From Paenibacillus tianjinensis (GTDB lineage Bacteria; Bacillota; Bacilli; Paenibacillales; Paenibacillaceae), in the NCBI RefSeq assembly GCF_017086365.1, contig NZ_CP070969.1:3720001-3784000 (forward strand): a DNA stretch of 64,000 nucleotides. Direction: 5' to 3'. Positions within the stretch are counted from its first letter, which is position 1; every line of letters starts with the position of its first letter. Below, one piece after another: positions 1 to 8,307 of the stretch. A program made the position numbers and the translations under genes. A model generated the notes under the pieces. It was not told the DNA's origin. It searched no databases and was given only the letters and a program-made list of their open reading frames with translations.

Positions 1-90
1 CCCATTTCCTTGGAGAAATGACCCATGCATGCGTTCTGTGTCAGTTAGGCAGTTATTTGCCCTTGCGGAAACGGCTAATTGCTTTCATTC

Positions 91-477
91 TTAAAAAGCC
101 TCTCGGATATGCCGGAGTCCGGCAATACTCAAATCCTCATTCAGCTGAATACTGATTACATCGAAGGTTATCCTCCGGTCCTCCTGACCCTTCAGATGGA
201 GATAGACCTCCGCCGTATTGCGTACCTGGCGGATTTTGCGGATATCCACCGATTCCTCCGGCGTTCCCTGCAGCGGACTGCCGCTACGGCTCCGCACCTC
301 AATAAATACGAGATCTCCTCCGTGCTCGGCAATCAGGTCCAGTTCACCGCTGCGGCAACGCCAGTTAGCCTCCAGAATATCATAACCCTGAGAGGACAAA
401 TACAAGGCTGCCGCTTTTTCCGCAGCCGCCCCTTTAAGCTTGCGGCTGAAACGCTGACTATTGTAGGATTCCCTCAC
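91..477 (-). CDS. yraN: YraN family (UPF0102) nuclease-fold protein
   Basis: A 128-residue protein of the UPF0102/YraN family, which has a restriction-endonuclease-like fold and no firmly established role. The visible core is GELDLIA followed about a dozen residues later by FIEVRSR, matching the E-x-D...E-x-R/K pattern of PD-(D/E)XK folds. The start is GTG at 477, overlapping the stop of the upstream FlhB-like gene by four bases, with GGAG about six bases before it. It is the last gene of a tightly coupled three-gene unit and commonly sits beside rnhB in Bacillales. Confidence 0.9.
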   Translation of the reverse strand: MRESYNSQRFSRKLKGAAAEKAAALYLSSQGYDILEANWRCRSGELDLIAEHGGDLVFIEVRSRSGSPLQGTPEESVDIRKIRQVRNTAEVYLHLKGQEDRRITFDVISIQLNEDLSIAGLRHIREAF

Positions 478-779
478 TTCGGTCTCCGTTCCCCGGCAGA
501 ACGGTCGCTTTGATAGACATAGCTGAGTATTTCGGCCACGAGATTATAGAGCTCCGGCGGAATTTGCTGATTCAGATCCAGCTGGGAGAGAACCTCCACT
601 AGTGCAGCATCCTCCTGTACAGCTACTCCATTCTCCTTTGCTTTCTGCAGAATCATATCGGCAACTGCTCCCGAACCCTTGGCAATAACTACTGGAGCTT
701 CCGTTTTCCCGGGGGTATATTTCAAGGCAACAGCCTTTTTCATACTGTAGGTAAGCTCTTCATTACTCTCTTCACTCAT
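474..779 (-). CDS. FlhB C-terminal domain-like protein (YlqH-type)
   Basis: A 101-residue stand-alone homologue of the cytoplasmic C-terminal domain of the flagellar export gate protein FlhB. The segment VALKYTPGKTEAPVVIAKG and the later QIPPELYNLVAEILSYVYQ are characteristic. The membrane part of FlhB is absent, and the autocleavage motif NPTH is not seen; KYTPGKTEAP occupies that region. It overlaps the FliK-like gene upstream and yraN downstream by four bases each, so the three are translationally coupled. A role in protein export or hook-length signalling is only inferred from family membership. Confidence 0.85.
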   Translation of the reverse strand: MSEESNEELTYSMKKAVALKYTPGKTEAPVVIAKGSGAVADMILQKAKENGVAVQEDAALVEVLSQLDLNQQIPPELYNLVAEILSYVYQSDRSAGERRPK

Positions 780-3016
780 ATGCGGTAATCGACTCCTTTA
801 TAGGAATCCGGAACATAATCGGCCAGCTTCGCCGCAGTTTGTGCCGATGCGGATACCACATCCGCTTCGGGTAACGGCTCTGTCCGCAGGCTTGACAGCT
901 GGTAACCGATGGACTCAACTGCCGCCGCCACGTCATCCCGCCGTTCTTCCAGCAGCTCAAGTACCCATGGGTCATTGTTATGCAGCTTCAGGCTAACAAT
1001 CCGGTCCACCACCTGAACGTCGACCATTGTCTGGCCCAACTGTTTCATGTCGAGATCAAACCAGAGCCGGCAATTCGCCGCATCCAGTTCCCCCTTGCGG
1101 CCCCGCCGCGACTGAATATGAACGGATGCCGTCTCCTGTCCGTCCGCACCCCGCAAGGGCAGAAACAATGTCACCTGCGCGAAAGGTGCCGTGCGGTCCG
1201 TATTCAGCAGCAGCTGCTGGCCCGTTAGCTGCTGAATCAGCTGGCCCGCGGCTTCTTTGACCGCAGGCGGGGCGTCACTGCTGCCCATCACCTGCAGCAG
1301 CACGCCCTTCAGCGTATCGGCGGCGGCATCCGCCTCGCCGATGGCTGGCTGCAGCGCCGCCTGCGGCAGCGCTGCTTCGCGCCCCCCCGCGGCCGCAGGC
1401 GCTGCCGCGGTACGCACATCCGCGGCTGCCGGTGCGCCGCCGCGGACCGCCTGCTGCTCGTGCTCCGCACCGAGCAGCTTCAGCACCCGCCCCACCCAAG
1501 ACTCCGTGTCTTGGGCAGGGGCGGGTGCCCCTCCCGGCTGCGCTGACGCAGCCGGGTTATCCCCGCGCGGCGCGCCAGCCGCGGGGGCCTGCACTTGCCC
1601 CGCCGCTGCAGGCGGGGCGTTACCGGCTGCAGGCTGGGCGGGTGCCGCAGCCTGCTCTGTGAGCTGCGGCAGCGTGCCGCGCAGCTCAGTGAGGACGCCC
1701 TGCAGCTTCGCGAGCAGGGCACCCCCGGAGGCCTCCGCAGCCACCGGCCTCGCAGCACTCCCCATTGCTTCTGGAGCTGCCCCCTTCACTGCATTCCCCT
1801 CAGTCTCCTTAGGCGCCAGGTTGCCGGCAACTCTTGCAGCATCTGCAGCCCACGGCTTGGCAGTAGTTCCTGCTGCCTCTGATCCGGTGCTCCCCGCTGC
1901 ATTCCCTTGGAGCCCTGCAGCGGAGGCCGTTCTTGCCGCATCTGCAGTTGCTGGCTTAACGGCAGTTCCCGCTCCTTCGGCTTCAGCACTTCCCGTGATA
2001 TTCCCTTGAGCACCTGCTGCGACACTTCCGGTTACCGGCTGTTCTTTACCAGTGCCTGTTTTGGATAGTACACCGCCACCGGCGGATTCCTCTTCAGCTG
2101 GCACTCCGCTTACCACAGCACCTTCCGGCTCCTGATCGTCTGTTCTTATCCCTGTTGCTCCGGCAGCCTGCTCAGATTTGCGAGCGGAAGCTAGCTGTAT
2201 ATCTACGTGCTGTGCAGCTGACTTCGTGTCAACCGCAGCCACATCTGTCACGGAAGCATTACCAACACCTTTAGCTGCTGCCAAACGGACAGCTTCAGCT
2301 TCATTCCCGGAAGCATGATCAACCGCAGCTCCGGTACCTGCTGCAAATCCAGCACCACTAGTATTGACCTGCTTATCCGTGCGAGTGATAGCAATGCCGC
2401 CGCTGCTGTTGTCTTCCTCCTGCTGAACCCAAGCTCCAAGCTCTGTTTCGAGTTTGGCCAACAGCTCATGCAGCTTCGGTCCAAAAACGGCCTGCTGAAT
2501 CCCCTTCACACTCTCCGCCGTAACCGGCAGGCCGCGTTTGACCGAGATGACGGCAGATTCCAGCCATTCCGAAGTCGGGACTCCCTGCGGCTTAGCATTC
2601 ATTACAGCATCCAGCTTTGCAGCTGTCTCTTTGGTCAGCGGCAGTCCCCCTGACAGTATTGCACGAATGATTTCCTTCCCTGCCTTGGAATCCGTTAGGC
2701 CGAGTGACTCCAGCGCCTCCCCCATCATTTGCGGGGATGAAAGTGTAGCATCGCCAAGGGATACCGGCTTTAGTACCGGCAGCCCTCCCTCGCCGGGAGG
2801 GGCAACCTGCAGCATCATCGTCTGTCCGGGCTGCAGCGGGGTTTCCAGCTCCGCGCGGACAGATGTGCCCTGAATTTGGACTACCGCCTCCTTGCCGGAA
2901 TCAGATACGCTGAGGACTTGACCACGGACGACCTGGCCTTCCTTCAGTTCAAGCGTCTTGGCTTCACCCGGCTTACTGTCTCCGAGCAGCCCACGAATTA
3001 AAGATCCGATATTCAT
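776..3016 (-). CDS. FliK-like (hook-length control) Ala/Gly-rich protein
   Basis: A 746-residue protein. The N-terminal ~110 residues and the C-terminal ~180 residues look folded, while residues ~200-520 are low-complexity Ala/Gly/Pro/Glu sequence. The middle contains degenerate repeats of roughly 30 residues around AGTTAKPWAADAAR and AGTAVKPATADAAR. The C-terminus (VTLFLPLRG...ANCRLWFDLDMKQLGQTMVDVQVV) resembles the C-terminal domain of flagellar hook-length protein FliK. Pairing with an FlhB-C homologue supports that reading. The start is ATG 3016 behind GGGAGGG. GC content is very high at 1000-1800, which explains long spurious opposite-strand frames there. Confidence 0.75.
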   Translation of the reverse strand: MNIGSLIRGLLGDSKPGEAKTLELKEGQVVRGQVLSVSDSGKEAVVQIQGTSVRAELETPLQPGQTMMLQVAPPGEGGLPVLKPVSLGDATLSSPQMMGEALESLGLTDSKAGKEIIRAILSGGLPLTKETAAKLDAVMNAKPQGVPTSEWLESAVISVKRGLPVTAESVKGIQQAVFGPKLHELLAKLETELGAWVQQEEDNSSGGIAITRTDKQVNTSGAGFAAGTGAAVDHASGNEAEAVRLAAAKGVGNASVTDVAAVDTKSAAQHVDIQLASARKSEQAAGATGIRTDDQEPEGAVVSGVPAEEESAGGGVLSKTGTGKEQPVTGSVAAGAQGNITGSAEAEGAGTAVKPATADAARTASAAGLQGNAAGSTGSEAAGTTAKPWAADAARVAGNLAPKETEGNAVKGAAPEAMGSAARPVAAEASGGALLAKLQGVLTELRGTLPQLTEQAAAPAQPAAGNAPPAAAGQVQAPAAGAPRGDNPAASAQPGGAPAPAQDTESWVGRVLKLLGAEHEQQAVRGGAPAAADVRTAAAPAAAGGREAALPQAALQPAIGEADAAADTLKGVLLQVMGSSDAPPAVKEAAGQLIQQLTGQQLLLNTDRTAPFAQVTLFLPLRGADGQETASVHIQSRRGRKGELDAANCRLWFDLDMKQLGQTMVDVQVVDRIVSLKLHNNDPWVLELLEERRDDVAAAVESIGYQLSSLRTEPLPEADVVSASAQTAAKLADYVPDSYKGVDYRI

Positions 3017-3096
3017 GCCGTTATCCCTCCCTTCCTGGTTGAACTATTATTCTTATATATCGACATTTTCGCACTTTTTATGAAAGAGGAATCTTT

Positions 3097-3723
3097 CTAA
3101 AATAAAGTCTGCTGTTCTGCCAGGATTCTTCCGATGAAGCTGCGCCGGTGCAATGGTGTAGGCCCGAGTGAGATTATCTGCTCCCGGTGCAGCTTAGTGG
3201 CATAGCCTTTATGTATTTTAATCCCGTAGCCAGGATATAATTCCTCCCACAAGCCTTCGCACAACCGGTCACGTGTTACTTTTGCAACAATAGAAGCCGC
3301 TGCAATTGACTGACTGTTGGCATCCCCTTTGATAATAGCCTGCTGCGGCTGCGGCAGATCAATTTTCTCAGCATCAATCAGCAAATAATCAGGGGTATGG
3401 GCAAGCCCCTCAACCGCTTTTTTCATCGCCAGGCGTGAGGCCTGCTTAATATTTATCTCATCAATAACTGTAGACTCCACATGGCCGACACAGACTGCCA
3501 GCGCCTGCTCCATAATGATCTCATACAGAGCATCCCGCTTCTTGGCGGTCAGCTTTTTGGAATCATCCACACCGTCAATAATCAGCCCTTCCGGCAAAAT
3601 CACCGCCGCAGCAACCACATCACCAAACAGGCAGCCTCTGCCCACCTCATCTACACCGGCAATCCGGCGGTAGGATTGTTCCCAGCCCGCTTTTTCAAAC
3701 TTCAGCATATCAATCGTACTCAT
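3097..3723 (-). CDS. rnhB: Ribonuclease HII
   Basis: A 208-residue RNase HII, which removes RNA from RNA-DNA hybrids and misincorporated ribonucleotides. The signature RIAGVDEVGRGCLFGDVV near residue 20 supplies the first catalytic Asp-Glu pair. LLIDAEKIDL carries the third acidic residue, and GDANSQSIAAASIVAKVTRD is the conserved C-terminal active-site block. Length is normal for the family. The start is ATG 3723 with GGTGGAG upstream. It is separated from rbgA by a terminator, so it may be transcribed from its own promoter in 3724-3850. Confidence 0.97.
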   Translation of the reverse strand: MSTIDMLKFEKAGWEQSYRRIAGVDEVGRGCLFGDVVAAAVILPEGLIIDGVDDSKKLTAKKRDALYEIIMEQALAVCVGHVESTVIDEINIKQASRLAMKKAVEGLAHTPDYLLIDAEKIDLPQPQQAIIKGDANSQSIAAASIVAKVTRDRLCEGLWEELYPGYGIKIHKGYATKLHREQIISLGPTPLHRRSFIGRILAEQQTLF

Positions 3724-3852
3724 TATTTCTCCACCGCCATATCAATTTATCAGCTCATCTACTAGCCAGCTTATCACAAGAAGACTTCAAGAGGCATCCC
3801 TCTTTTTGATTTTAACCCAGCCTTCCACCGGGCGGACCCTTTATAGAAAAAC

Positions 3853-3882
3853 AAAAAAAGCCACCCAAACTCTTGGATGGCT
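3853..3882 (-). terminator. Rho-independent terminator after rbgA
   Basis: On the minus strand AGCCATCC, an 8-base loop and GGGTGGCT form an 8-bp stem followed by seven T. It lies 22 bases past the rbgA stop. Confidence 0.85.
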
Positions 3883-3904
3883 CCATTCCGAATAATCTCC
3901 GTAC

Positions 3905-4765
3905 TTAAGGCGTTTCCAGCGTAAACGCCCCTAATTTGCCTGCACGCAGCTCATGCAGCAGGGTCCGGGAAGCTTTCTCCAGATCCACACGCCCGCCGCT
4001 GATCAGACAACCGCGCTTGCGCCCTACCGCTTCCATGACCGCCACAATTTCATCCGGATTCTCCAGATCTTCGGGCAGCTTCTCTATTCCAAAACGCTCC
4101 TGGAACCGCGAGCCGTAATCCTTGACCAGATATTTCACCGCATAAAAGGCGATATCCTCAATGTTAAGAACTTCTTCTTTAATCGCACCTGTTATGGCCA
4201 GACGATAGCCTACTTCCTGGTCCTCAAACTTTGGCCACAAAATACCTGGGGTATCCAAAAGCTCCAGATTTCCGCCCGTCTTAATCCATTGCTGCCCTTT
4301 AGTGACACCAGGACGATCCCCGGTGATAGCAATGTTCCGGCCCGCCATCCGGTTGATCAGCGTTGACTTACCCACGTTTGGAATACCCACGATCAGAGCC
4401 CGGCTCGCCCGCGGATTCATTCCCTTGGCGATTTGCCGGTCAATTTTCTCCTTGAGCAGCAGCTTGACCTGCTCAGGAATCTCTTTGATGCCGGTTCCGG
4501 TAGACGCATCTACAGGATGGGCAACATGGCCTTCCGCTCTAAAGTATGCCAGCCATTTGCGCGTCGCCTCAGGATCAGCCAGATCGCTCTTATTGAGAAT
4601 AATCAGTCTTGGCTTATCCCGCAAAATATCGTCAATCATCGGATTGCGGCTGGAAAGCGGCAGACGGGAATCGAGCAGTTCTATTGCAACATCAATCAGC
4701 TTCAGCTTGTCCTCGATTTGCCGTCTTGCCTTCGTCATATGACCGGGAAACCATTGAATGGCCAT
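3905..4765 (-). CDS. rbgA: Ribosome biogenesis GTPase RbgA (YlqF)
   Basis: A 286-residue circularly permuted GTPase that completes late assembly of the 50S subunit. Its G motifs appear in permuted order: NKSD (G4) near residue 57, then [14 protein letters not shown] (G1), then DTPGILWPK (G3). The N-terminus [12 protein letters not shown] is the classic RbgA start. The open frame extends to GTG 4774, but the ATG at 4765 is preferred because GGAGG lies eight bases before it. It sits 35 bases after the signal peptidase gene in the same direction and ends just before a terminator. Confidence 0.97.
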   Translation of the reverse strand: MAIQWFPGHMTKARRQIEDKLKLIDVAIELLDSRLPLSSRNPMIDDILRDKPRLIILNKSDLADPEATRKWLAYFRAEGHVAHPVDASTGTGIKEIPEQVKLLLKEKIDRQIAKGMNPRASRALIVGIPNVGKSTLINRMAGRNIAITGDRPGVTKGQQWIKTGGNLELLDTPGILWPKFEDQEVGYRLAITGAIKEEVLNIEDIAFYAVKYLVKDYGSRFQERFGIEKLPEDLENPDEIVAVMEAVGRKRGCLISGGRVDLEKASRTLLHELRAGKLGAFTLETP

Positions 4766-4800
4766 TGCCGTCACCTCCTTTGACTTTCTGTCAGCTTATT

Positions 4801-5421
4801 TTAATGATTAATTACAGTAATATCCTTGACCGGCCAGAAGATCAGATCAGCTCGGCCGACAATATCCCCCAGCGGCACATAGCCGATCATCCGGCTGTCC
4901 GTACTGTCTGAGCGGTTATCTCCCATTACAAATACATGTCCCTCCGGCACAGTACCGTCCGGCAATTCTTCATTCGGGAAATCCTTGTTATTATAGAGAG
5001 CATTGTTATTGTGCGCTGCATCAATCGCATCCTGAATATACGTTTCGTCTACAGGTTCGCCGTTAACAGTTACGACATCCCCTTCCACCTTCACCGTATC
5101 TCCAGCTACCGCAATGACCCGCTTAATAAAATCTCTGCCTTCCGATGGCACATGGAATACAATAACCTCACCCCGCTGCGGAGAGCGGATGTCATACAGA
5201 ATCTCATTCACAATTACCCGTTCACCGGTGTGGAAATTCGGCTGCATGGATGGTCCATCGACAATAAACGGCTTAAACAACAGCCAGCGTATCAAGATTA
5301 CCAGGACCAATGCAATGGCTATCGCTTTTATCCATTCAAGTACTTCATTCTTCTGCTTTCGAGGGTTCTGGCCGCCTGGCTCCACTATCTCGCCTTGTCC
5401 CTGCTGCAAATCCTGCTGCAT
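4801..5421 (-). CDS. lepB: Type I signal peptidase
   Basis: A 206-residue signal peptidase I that cleaves secretory signal peptides at the outer membrane face. It has one N-terminal membrane segment (about residues 28-46: KAIAIALVLVILIRWLLF). The Ser nucleophile lies in DGPSMQPNFHTGERV. The catalytic Lys lies in RDFIKRVIAVAGD, and GDNRSDSTDSR is the conserved later box. It is of the Bacillus SipS/SipT type, with a single N-terminal anchor. The start is ATG 5421. It lies between rplS and rbgA, as in other Paenibacillaceae. Confidence 0.96.
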   Translation of the reverse strand: MQQDLQQGQGEIVEPGGQNPRKQKNEVLEWIKAIAIALVLVILIRWLLFKPFIVDGPSMQPNFHTGERVIVNEILYDIRSPQRGEVIVFHVPSEGRDFIKRVIAVAGDTVKVEGDVVTVNGEPVDETYIQDAIDAAHNNNALYNNKDFPNEELPDGTVPEGHVFVMGDNRSDSTDSRMIGYVPLGDIVGRADLIFWPVKDITVINH

Positions 5422-5601
5422 AGTTCACCGTCCTCTCTTTAGATTACTCTCACTATACATCCACTATACAACAAAAAAACTCCTGCCAAAAACTCCTCCA
5501 CGAATTACTCCTTCAGGAGGCCTTTTCGGAGAAGCTGATCCTAAGGCATATATGTTAAAGTTTAATGTTTGCACCACAAAAAGAACGGCTCTGCCTGCAA
5601 G

Positions 5602-5636
5602 AAAAAAGAAAAGGGCTTGAATTCAAGCCCCTTTTC
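5602..5636 (-). terminator. Terminator after rplS
   Basis: On the minus strand a GC-rich stem built on the palindrome around CTTGAATTCAAG (one bulged base) is followed by TTTTTT. It lies about 15 bases after the rplS stop, so rplS is probably transcribed separately from lepB. Confidence 0.85.
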
Positions 5637-5648
5637 TCTGTCACTATT

Positions 5649-5993
5649 CTAGCGACGAATTTCTTTAATTCTTGCAGCTTTACCGCGAAGTTCACGAAGA
5701 TAGTACAGCTTCGCACGACGAACTTTACCACGACGAGCCACTTCGATTTTCTCGAGCTTAGGCGAGTTGATTGGGAAAGTTCTTTCCACACCAACACCGT
5801 AAGAAATTTTACGAACTGTAAAAGTCTCACTGATTCCACCGCCGCGACGTTTGATTACAACGCCTTCGAACAACTGGATCCGTTCACGAGTTCCTTCGAT
5901 AACTTTTACGTGCACCTTCAAAGTATCACCTGGACGAAAACTAGGGATATCTTTACGAAGTTGCTCTTGCGTAATTGCTTGTAGGATATTCAT
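5649..5993 (-). CDS. rplS: 50S ribosomal protein L19
   Basis: A 114-residue L19, which sits at the interface with the 30S subunit. It begins [19 protein letters not shown] and contains [20 protein letters not shown] and [20 protein letters not shown], all signature segments, ending in the basic tail [10 protein letters not shown]. The start is ATG 5993 with GGAGG nine bases upstream. In most relatives rplS follows trmD directly; here it has its own promoter and leader and is separated from trmD by several genes and a tRNA. Confidence 0.98.
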   Translation of the reverse strand: MNILQAITQEQLRKDIPSFRPGDTLKVHVKVIEGTRERIQLFEGVVIKRRGGGISETFTVRKISYGVGVERTFPINSPKLEKIEVARRGKVRRAKLYYLRELRGKAARIKEIRR

Positions 5994-6091
5994 TTAGGAC
6001 TTCCTCCTTCCGTACAGGTGTTCTTGCCTCTTCCGGAGAGACCTTTGCTCTCCCTCATTATCCGCAGCGGACCACCGTATTCCACACAACA
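5994..6091 (-). promoter_or_regulatory. rplS 5' untranslated leader, possible L19 leader RNA
   Basis: About 100 bases lie between the rplS promoter and its start codon. A clear hairpin GGAGAG-7 nt-CTCTCC occurs at about 6036-6054. Bacillus rplS carries a structured L19 leader thought to mediate autoregulation. Position and structure fit, but I could not test the covariance model. Confidence 0.5.
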
Positions 6092-6097
6092 GAAATA

Positions 6098-6126
6098 ATA
6101 GTATCATAAAAGATAGGCTATTACAA
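6098..6126 (-). promoter_or_regulatory. Sigma-A type promoter of rplS
   Basis: On the minus strand TTGTAA (6126-6121), a 17-base spacer and TACTAT (6103-6098) form a near-consensus vegetative promoter pointing at the rplS leader. Confidence 0.75.
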
Positions 6127-6138
6127 CATCATTTTTGA

Positions 6139-6435
6139 TTATAGCGGCATCAAATCCCGTTTTTTCGCCTTTGCCTTACAATCCTTGCATAGTCCGACAA
6201 CGCTTCCATTGTCCTGGGCATAAAATATCAGTTTGCCGTTCTTCTTCTTGCAGGAGGAGCAAGGCTGCTCAACAGTGCTTTGCTTTGCTTTACGATGTCG
6301 ATCCATTGATATTACATTGCTGGCAGTACCCGTTCCCGGACTTTTGGGCTTGCTGCTACGGCTCCGGGATACAAAAGAAACAGCAACAATAACTAACACT
6401 ACCATCAGAACTGCTGCATATACCATTTGGCTCAT
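6139..6435 (-). CDS. Small membrane-anchored zinc-ribbon protein
   Basis: A 98-residue protein of unknown function. Residues ~4-24 (MVYAAVLMVVLVIVAVSFVS) form one membrane helix, followed by a Ser/Lys/Pro-rich linker. The C-terminal domain has CSSCKKK and GLCKDCKAK, a two-knuckle CxxC...CxxC zinc-ribbon pattern. The start is ATG 6435 behind AAGGGAG, although the gap is short and a second ATG lies three codons in. It ends 12 bases before the -35 of the rplS promoter and lies in the stretch that separates trmD from rplS. Confidence 0.7.
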   Translation of the reverse strand: MSQMVYAAVLMVVLVIVAVSFVSRSRSSKPKSPGTGTASNVISMDRHRKAKQSTVEQPCSSCKKKNGKLIFYAQDNGSVVGLCKDCKAKAKKRDLMPL

Positions 6436-6469
6436 CCGCTCCCTTGACCTTTCACAGTCAAAATAGTAA

Positions 6470-6711
6470 ATAGACCGCCCTTAAATGATGTCTGAGTGAC
6501 GGTCTGTTCCCGCTGCCAAGCTCCGCTGCATAAGACAGCTAATCTTTAGCCCATTTTACCATAATTAATGATCAAATTACAGTGACACCGGGCATCCTGG
6601 ACTATAGTCCAGCAGAGGAACCCGACTGCAGCCTGTTCTTCAATTATTTACCATAATATATACTATTGATACTACATAGGCAGACAAGAATTTTTGTGGG
6701 AGGTAATATTG
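6470..6711. other. Intergenic region with hairpin and perfect palindrome
   Basis: This spacer lies between the divergent 6435 gene and the 6712 lipoprotein gene. AGACCG and CGGTCT (about 6472-6505) could pair. CTGGACTATAGTCCAG at 6597-6612 is a perfect 16-bp palindrome of the kind bound by dimeric regulators. AT-rich sequence with possible -10 hexamers such as TATACT lies near 6660, upstream of the lipoprotein start. Confidence 0.4.
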
Positions 6712-7716
6712 TTGAGAAAAAAACATAGCACCGCAATAATCGCGGCAGTCACCGTCTTCTCGTTGGTGCTTCTGGCCGGCTGCAGGGAGCTTCCCGGCAA
6801 GGAGGCTGCTGATAATCAGCTTGAGGAGAGCTTCTCCGGGAATAATGGCACTCCCTTTCTGGAATCACTTCATCTTGAACTCAGTGAGGCATCAGAAGAG
6901 GTAGGCCAGGACATCGAGGAAGCTGCTGGCAATGTACAGGAAGCTGCTGGCAATGTACAGGAAGCCGTCCAGGAAGCTGCAGCGGAGGTAACAGACCAGA
7001 TTAATGAGAACGGACTAAGACAAGATCTTACAGTATCATTGAAGAGCGGGGATTCAACAGGGCTTATTCTCGACAATGCAGTCGGCAAGATCGATGTCGT
7101 CTCGGTTGAAGGAGATACCGTTCATGTATCCGCATCTGTTATCGCACATAACCCTGTGACCAAAGAAGTTGACCAGAAGATCCTGGATAATGCCGAGGTT
7201 TCCATCGAGAGCAACAGAGGCAAGCTTATGGTATCCGCTCATCCCAAAGACAGTCCCAAAAAAGACCTGTGGACCTGGGCACAAAAGAAATACAAGCATT
7301 CCGATTTCAGCATTAATTATGTAATTGAAGTTCCGGCAGGCATCACCGGATATGAGATAAATAATAATGTCGGTTCGGTTCAACTGAGCGGCCTCCAGGG
7401 CAGCTTCAAGATTATCAGCGATGTCGGAACCATTTCTCTCCAGGACGTTCAAATTACCGGTAAGTCCATTGTTCAAACAGATACCGGGAGCATCTCCCTT
7501 GGACTAGGCAGTATGACCAGCGGCAGCAGCCTTACAGCCAGCAGTGACGTAGGCGCTATTAAAACAACACTCGCCAGCGGTCTTAAATGCACTGTGAAGG
7601 CTTCCAGTGAGCTTGGTGCGATTAGCGGTGTATCCAAAGGCAAACAGGATTATAATGGAGGCGGACCGCTGCTCGCACTCTCTACAGAAATCGGCGCCAT
7701 TACCGTCCGGGATTAG
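6712..7716 (+). CDS. DUF4097-like beta-helix lipoprotein
   Basis: A 334-residue exported lipoprotein. The signal peptide runs RKKHSTAIIAAVTVFSLVLLAGC, with lipobox LAGC near residue 22. Residues ~50-100 are an acidic, coiled-coil-like region with a perfect DNA duplication. The rest consists of short beta repeats such as NNVGSVQLSGLQG, SDVGTISLQDV and TDTGSISLGLG, typical of the DUF4097 putative-adhesin family. TTG 6712 is preferred because GGGAGG ends nine bases earlier; the frame is also open from TTG 6694. It is monocistronic, with a terminator after it. The role is unknown, perhaps envelope stress. Confidence 0.75.
   Translation: MRKKHSTAIIAAVTVFSLVLLAGCRELPGKEAADNQLEESFSGNNGTPFLESLHLELSEASEEVGQDIEEAAGNVQEAAGNVQEAVQEAAAEVTDQINENGLRQDLTVSLKSGDSTGLILDNAVGKIDVVSVEGDTVHVSASVIAHNPVTKEVDQKILDNAEVSIESNRGKLMVSAHPKDSPKKDLWTWAQKKYKHSDFSINYVIEVPAGITGYEINNNVGSVQLSGLQGSFKIISDVGTISLQDVQITGKSIVQTDTGSISLGLGSMTSGSSLTASSDVGAIKTTLASGLKCTVKASSELGAISGVSKGKQDYNGGGPLLALSTEIGAITVRD
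6919..6960 (+). repeat. Perfect 21-bp tandem duplication inside the lipoprotein gene
   Basis: Two identical 21-base units (6919-6939 and 6940-6960) encode two copies of EAAGNVQ, with a degenerate third copy after them. Being in frame, it lengthens the acidic helical region by seven residues per copy, one heptad. Confidence 0.9.
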
Positions 7717-7733
7717 ACGAATATTCCATAAAG

Positions 7734-7772
7734 CGGGCTGTCCCAAATCAACTTGGGAAAGCCCGTTTTTTT
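7734..7772 (+). terminator. Terminator after the DUF4097-like gene
   Basis: CGGGCT-TCCCAA pairs with TTGGGA-AGCCCG (12 bp with a symmetric one-base bulge), followed by seven T. Confidence 0.9.
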
Positions 7773-7775
7773 CAT

Positions 7776-8024
7776 TTAAATTAGTGCGATTGCCAGCAGT
7801 GTAAACAGACTTAAGGTTAGAATTTCACTGCCGTATCCGTAGTACCCGCCATAATAGCTTCCAGGATAAAAAGCAGATGTCTTCATCCGGCCGTTTCCTT
7901 TGGTTTTCAGATATACGTTATTTCTGTCGACGTCGACAACAATTCCCTCATACCGCTTTCCGTCAGTAGTCATAATCCGCACCCTTTTGTTTTTGCAGTG
8001 CAGGCAATTGTAATAAGCTTCCAC
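7776..8024 (-). CDS. Short hypothetical protein, paralogue of the 19680-20030 product
   Basis: An 82-residue protein of unknown function. The N-terminus has a CLHCK pair, followed by VRIMTTDGKRYEGIVVDVDRNN and VYLKT, which resembles an Sm-like/SH3 beta barrel core. A Tyr/Gly-rich stretch (PGSYYGGYYGYG) and a hydrophobic tail (ILTLSLFTLLAIALI) follow. GTG 8024 is chosen because GGAGGAGGG lies eight bases before it; upstream codons are unlikely coding. A second protein at 19680-20030 has the same plan, so the two form a small family, possibly spore-associated. Confidence 0.7.
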   Translation of the reverse strand: MEAYYNCLHCKNKRVRIMTTDGKRYEGIVVDVDRNNVYLKTKGNGRMKTSAFYPGSYYGGYYGYGSEILTLSLFTLLAIALI

Positions 8025-8139
8025 CAGAGTATCCCTCCTCCTTCGTTTGCTGTATTTTATGAGGTCCGTGATAAAGCGGCAACGGCAAGGGTACAGGGAT
8101 GCGGAAGCTGGGCTTAATAATTTTCGGCCTAACCACATG

Positions 8140-8200
8140 GTGAATTCTTTGTGAATTCACTGCACTATGTGAAATTATTGTGAAATAAAGTACTTGTGAA
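8140..8200. promoter_or_regulatory. Cluster of TGTGAA direct repeats
   Basis: GTGAA or TGTGAA occurs at about 8140, 8150, 8168, 8179 and 8195 within 61 bases, in the spacer between divergent genes at 8024 and 8308. The repeated hexamer could be a set of regulator half-sites. Confidence 0.35.
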
Positions 8201-8230
8201 CAAAGTGTGTCTTTTTCTGGAGAAAAGGTT

Positions 8231-8262
8231 TATAATGAATACAAAGAATTCAAGCGCTTTCG
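8231..8262 (+). promoter_or_regulatory. Probable -10 box and cre-like operator upstream of 8308 gene
   Basis: TATAAT at 8231-8236 is a consensus -10, though its -35 (TGTCTT at 8208-8213) is poor. Just downstream, the minus strand reads CGAAAGCGCTTGAATT (8247-8262), close to the CcpA cre core GAAAGCGCTT. A cre here would act as a repressing road-block. The match is incomplete. Confidence 0.35.
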
Positions 8263-8307
8263 GGCTTGTTTATTAGCCAATATAACTAATATGAGGAGGC
8301 AGCAATC

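Noticed and set aside
1..90. Start of a comM/yifB-like gene after yraN
   Set aside because: AAGGAAATG appears at the very edge on the minus strand, but only a few bases are inside the window.
1257..2009. 250-codon plus-strand frame
   Set aside because: It is antisense to the GC-rich Ala/Gly segment of the FliK-like gene; its Ser/Ala/Pro composition is an artefact and it has no ribosome site.
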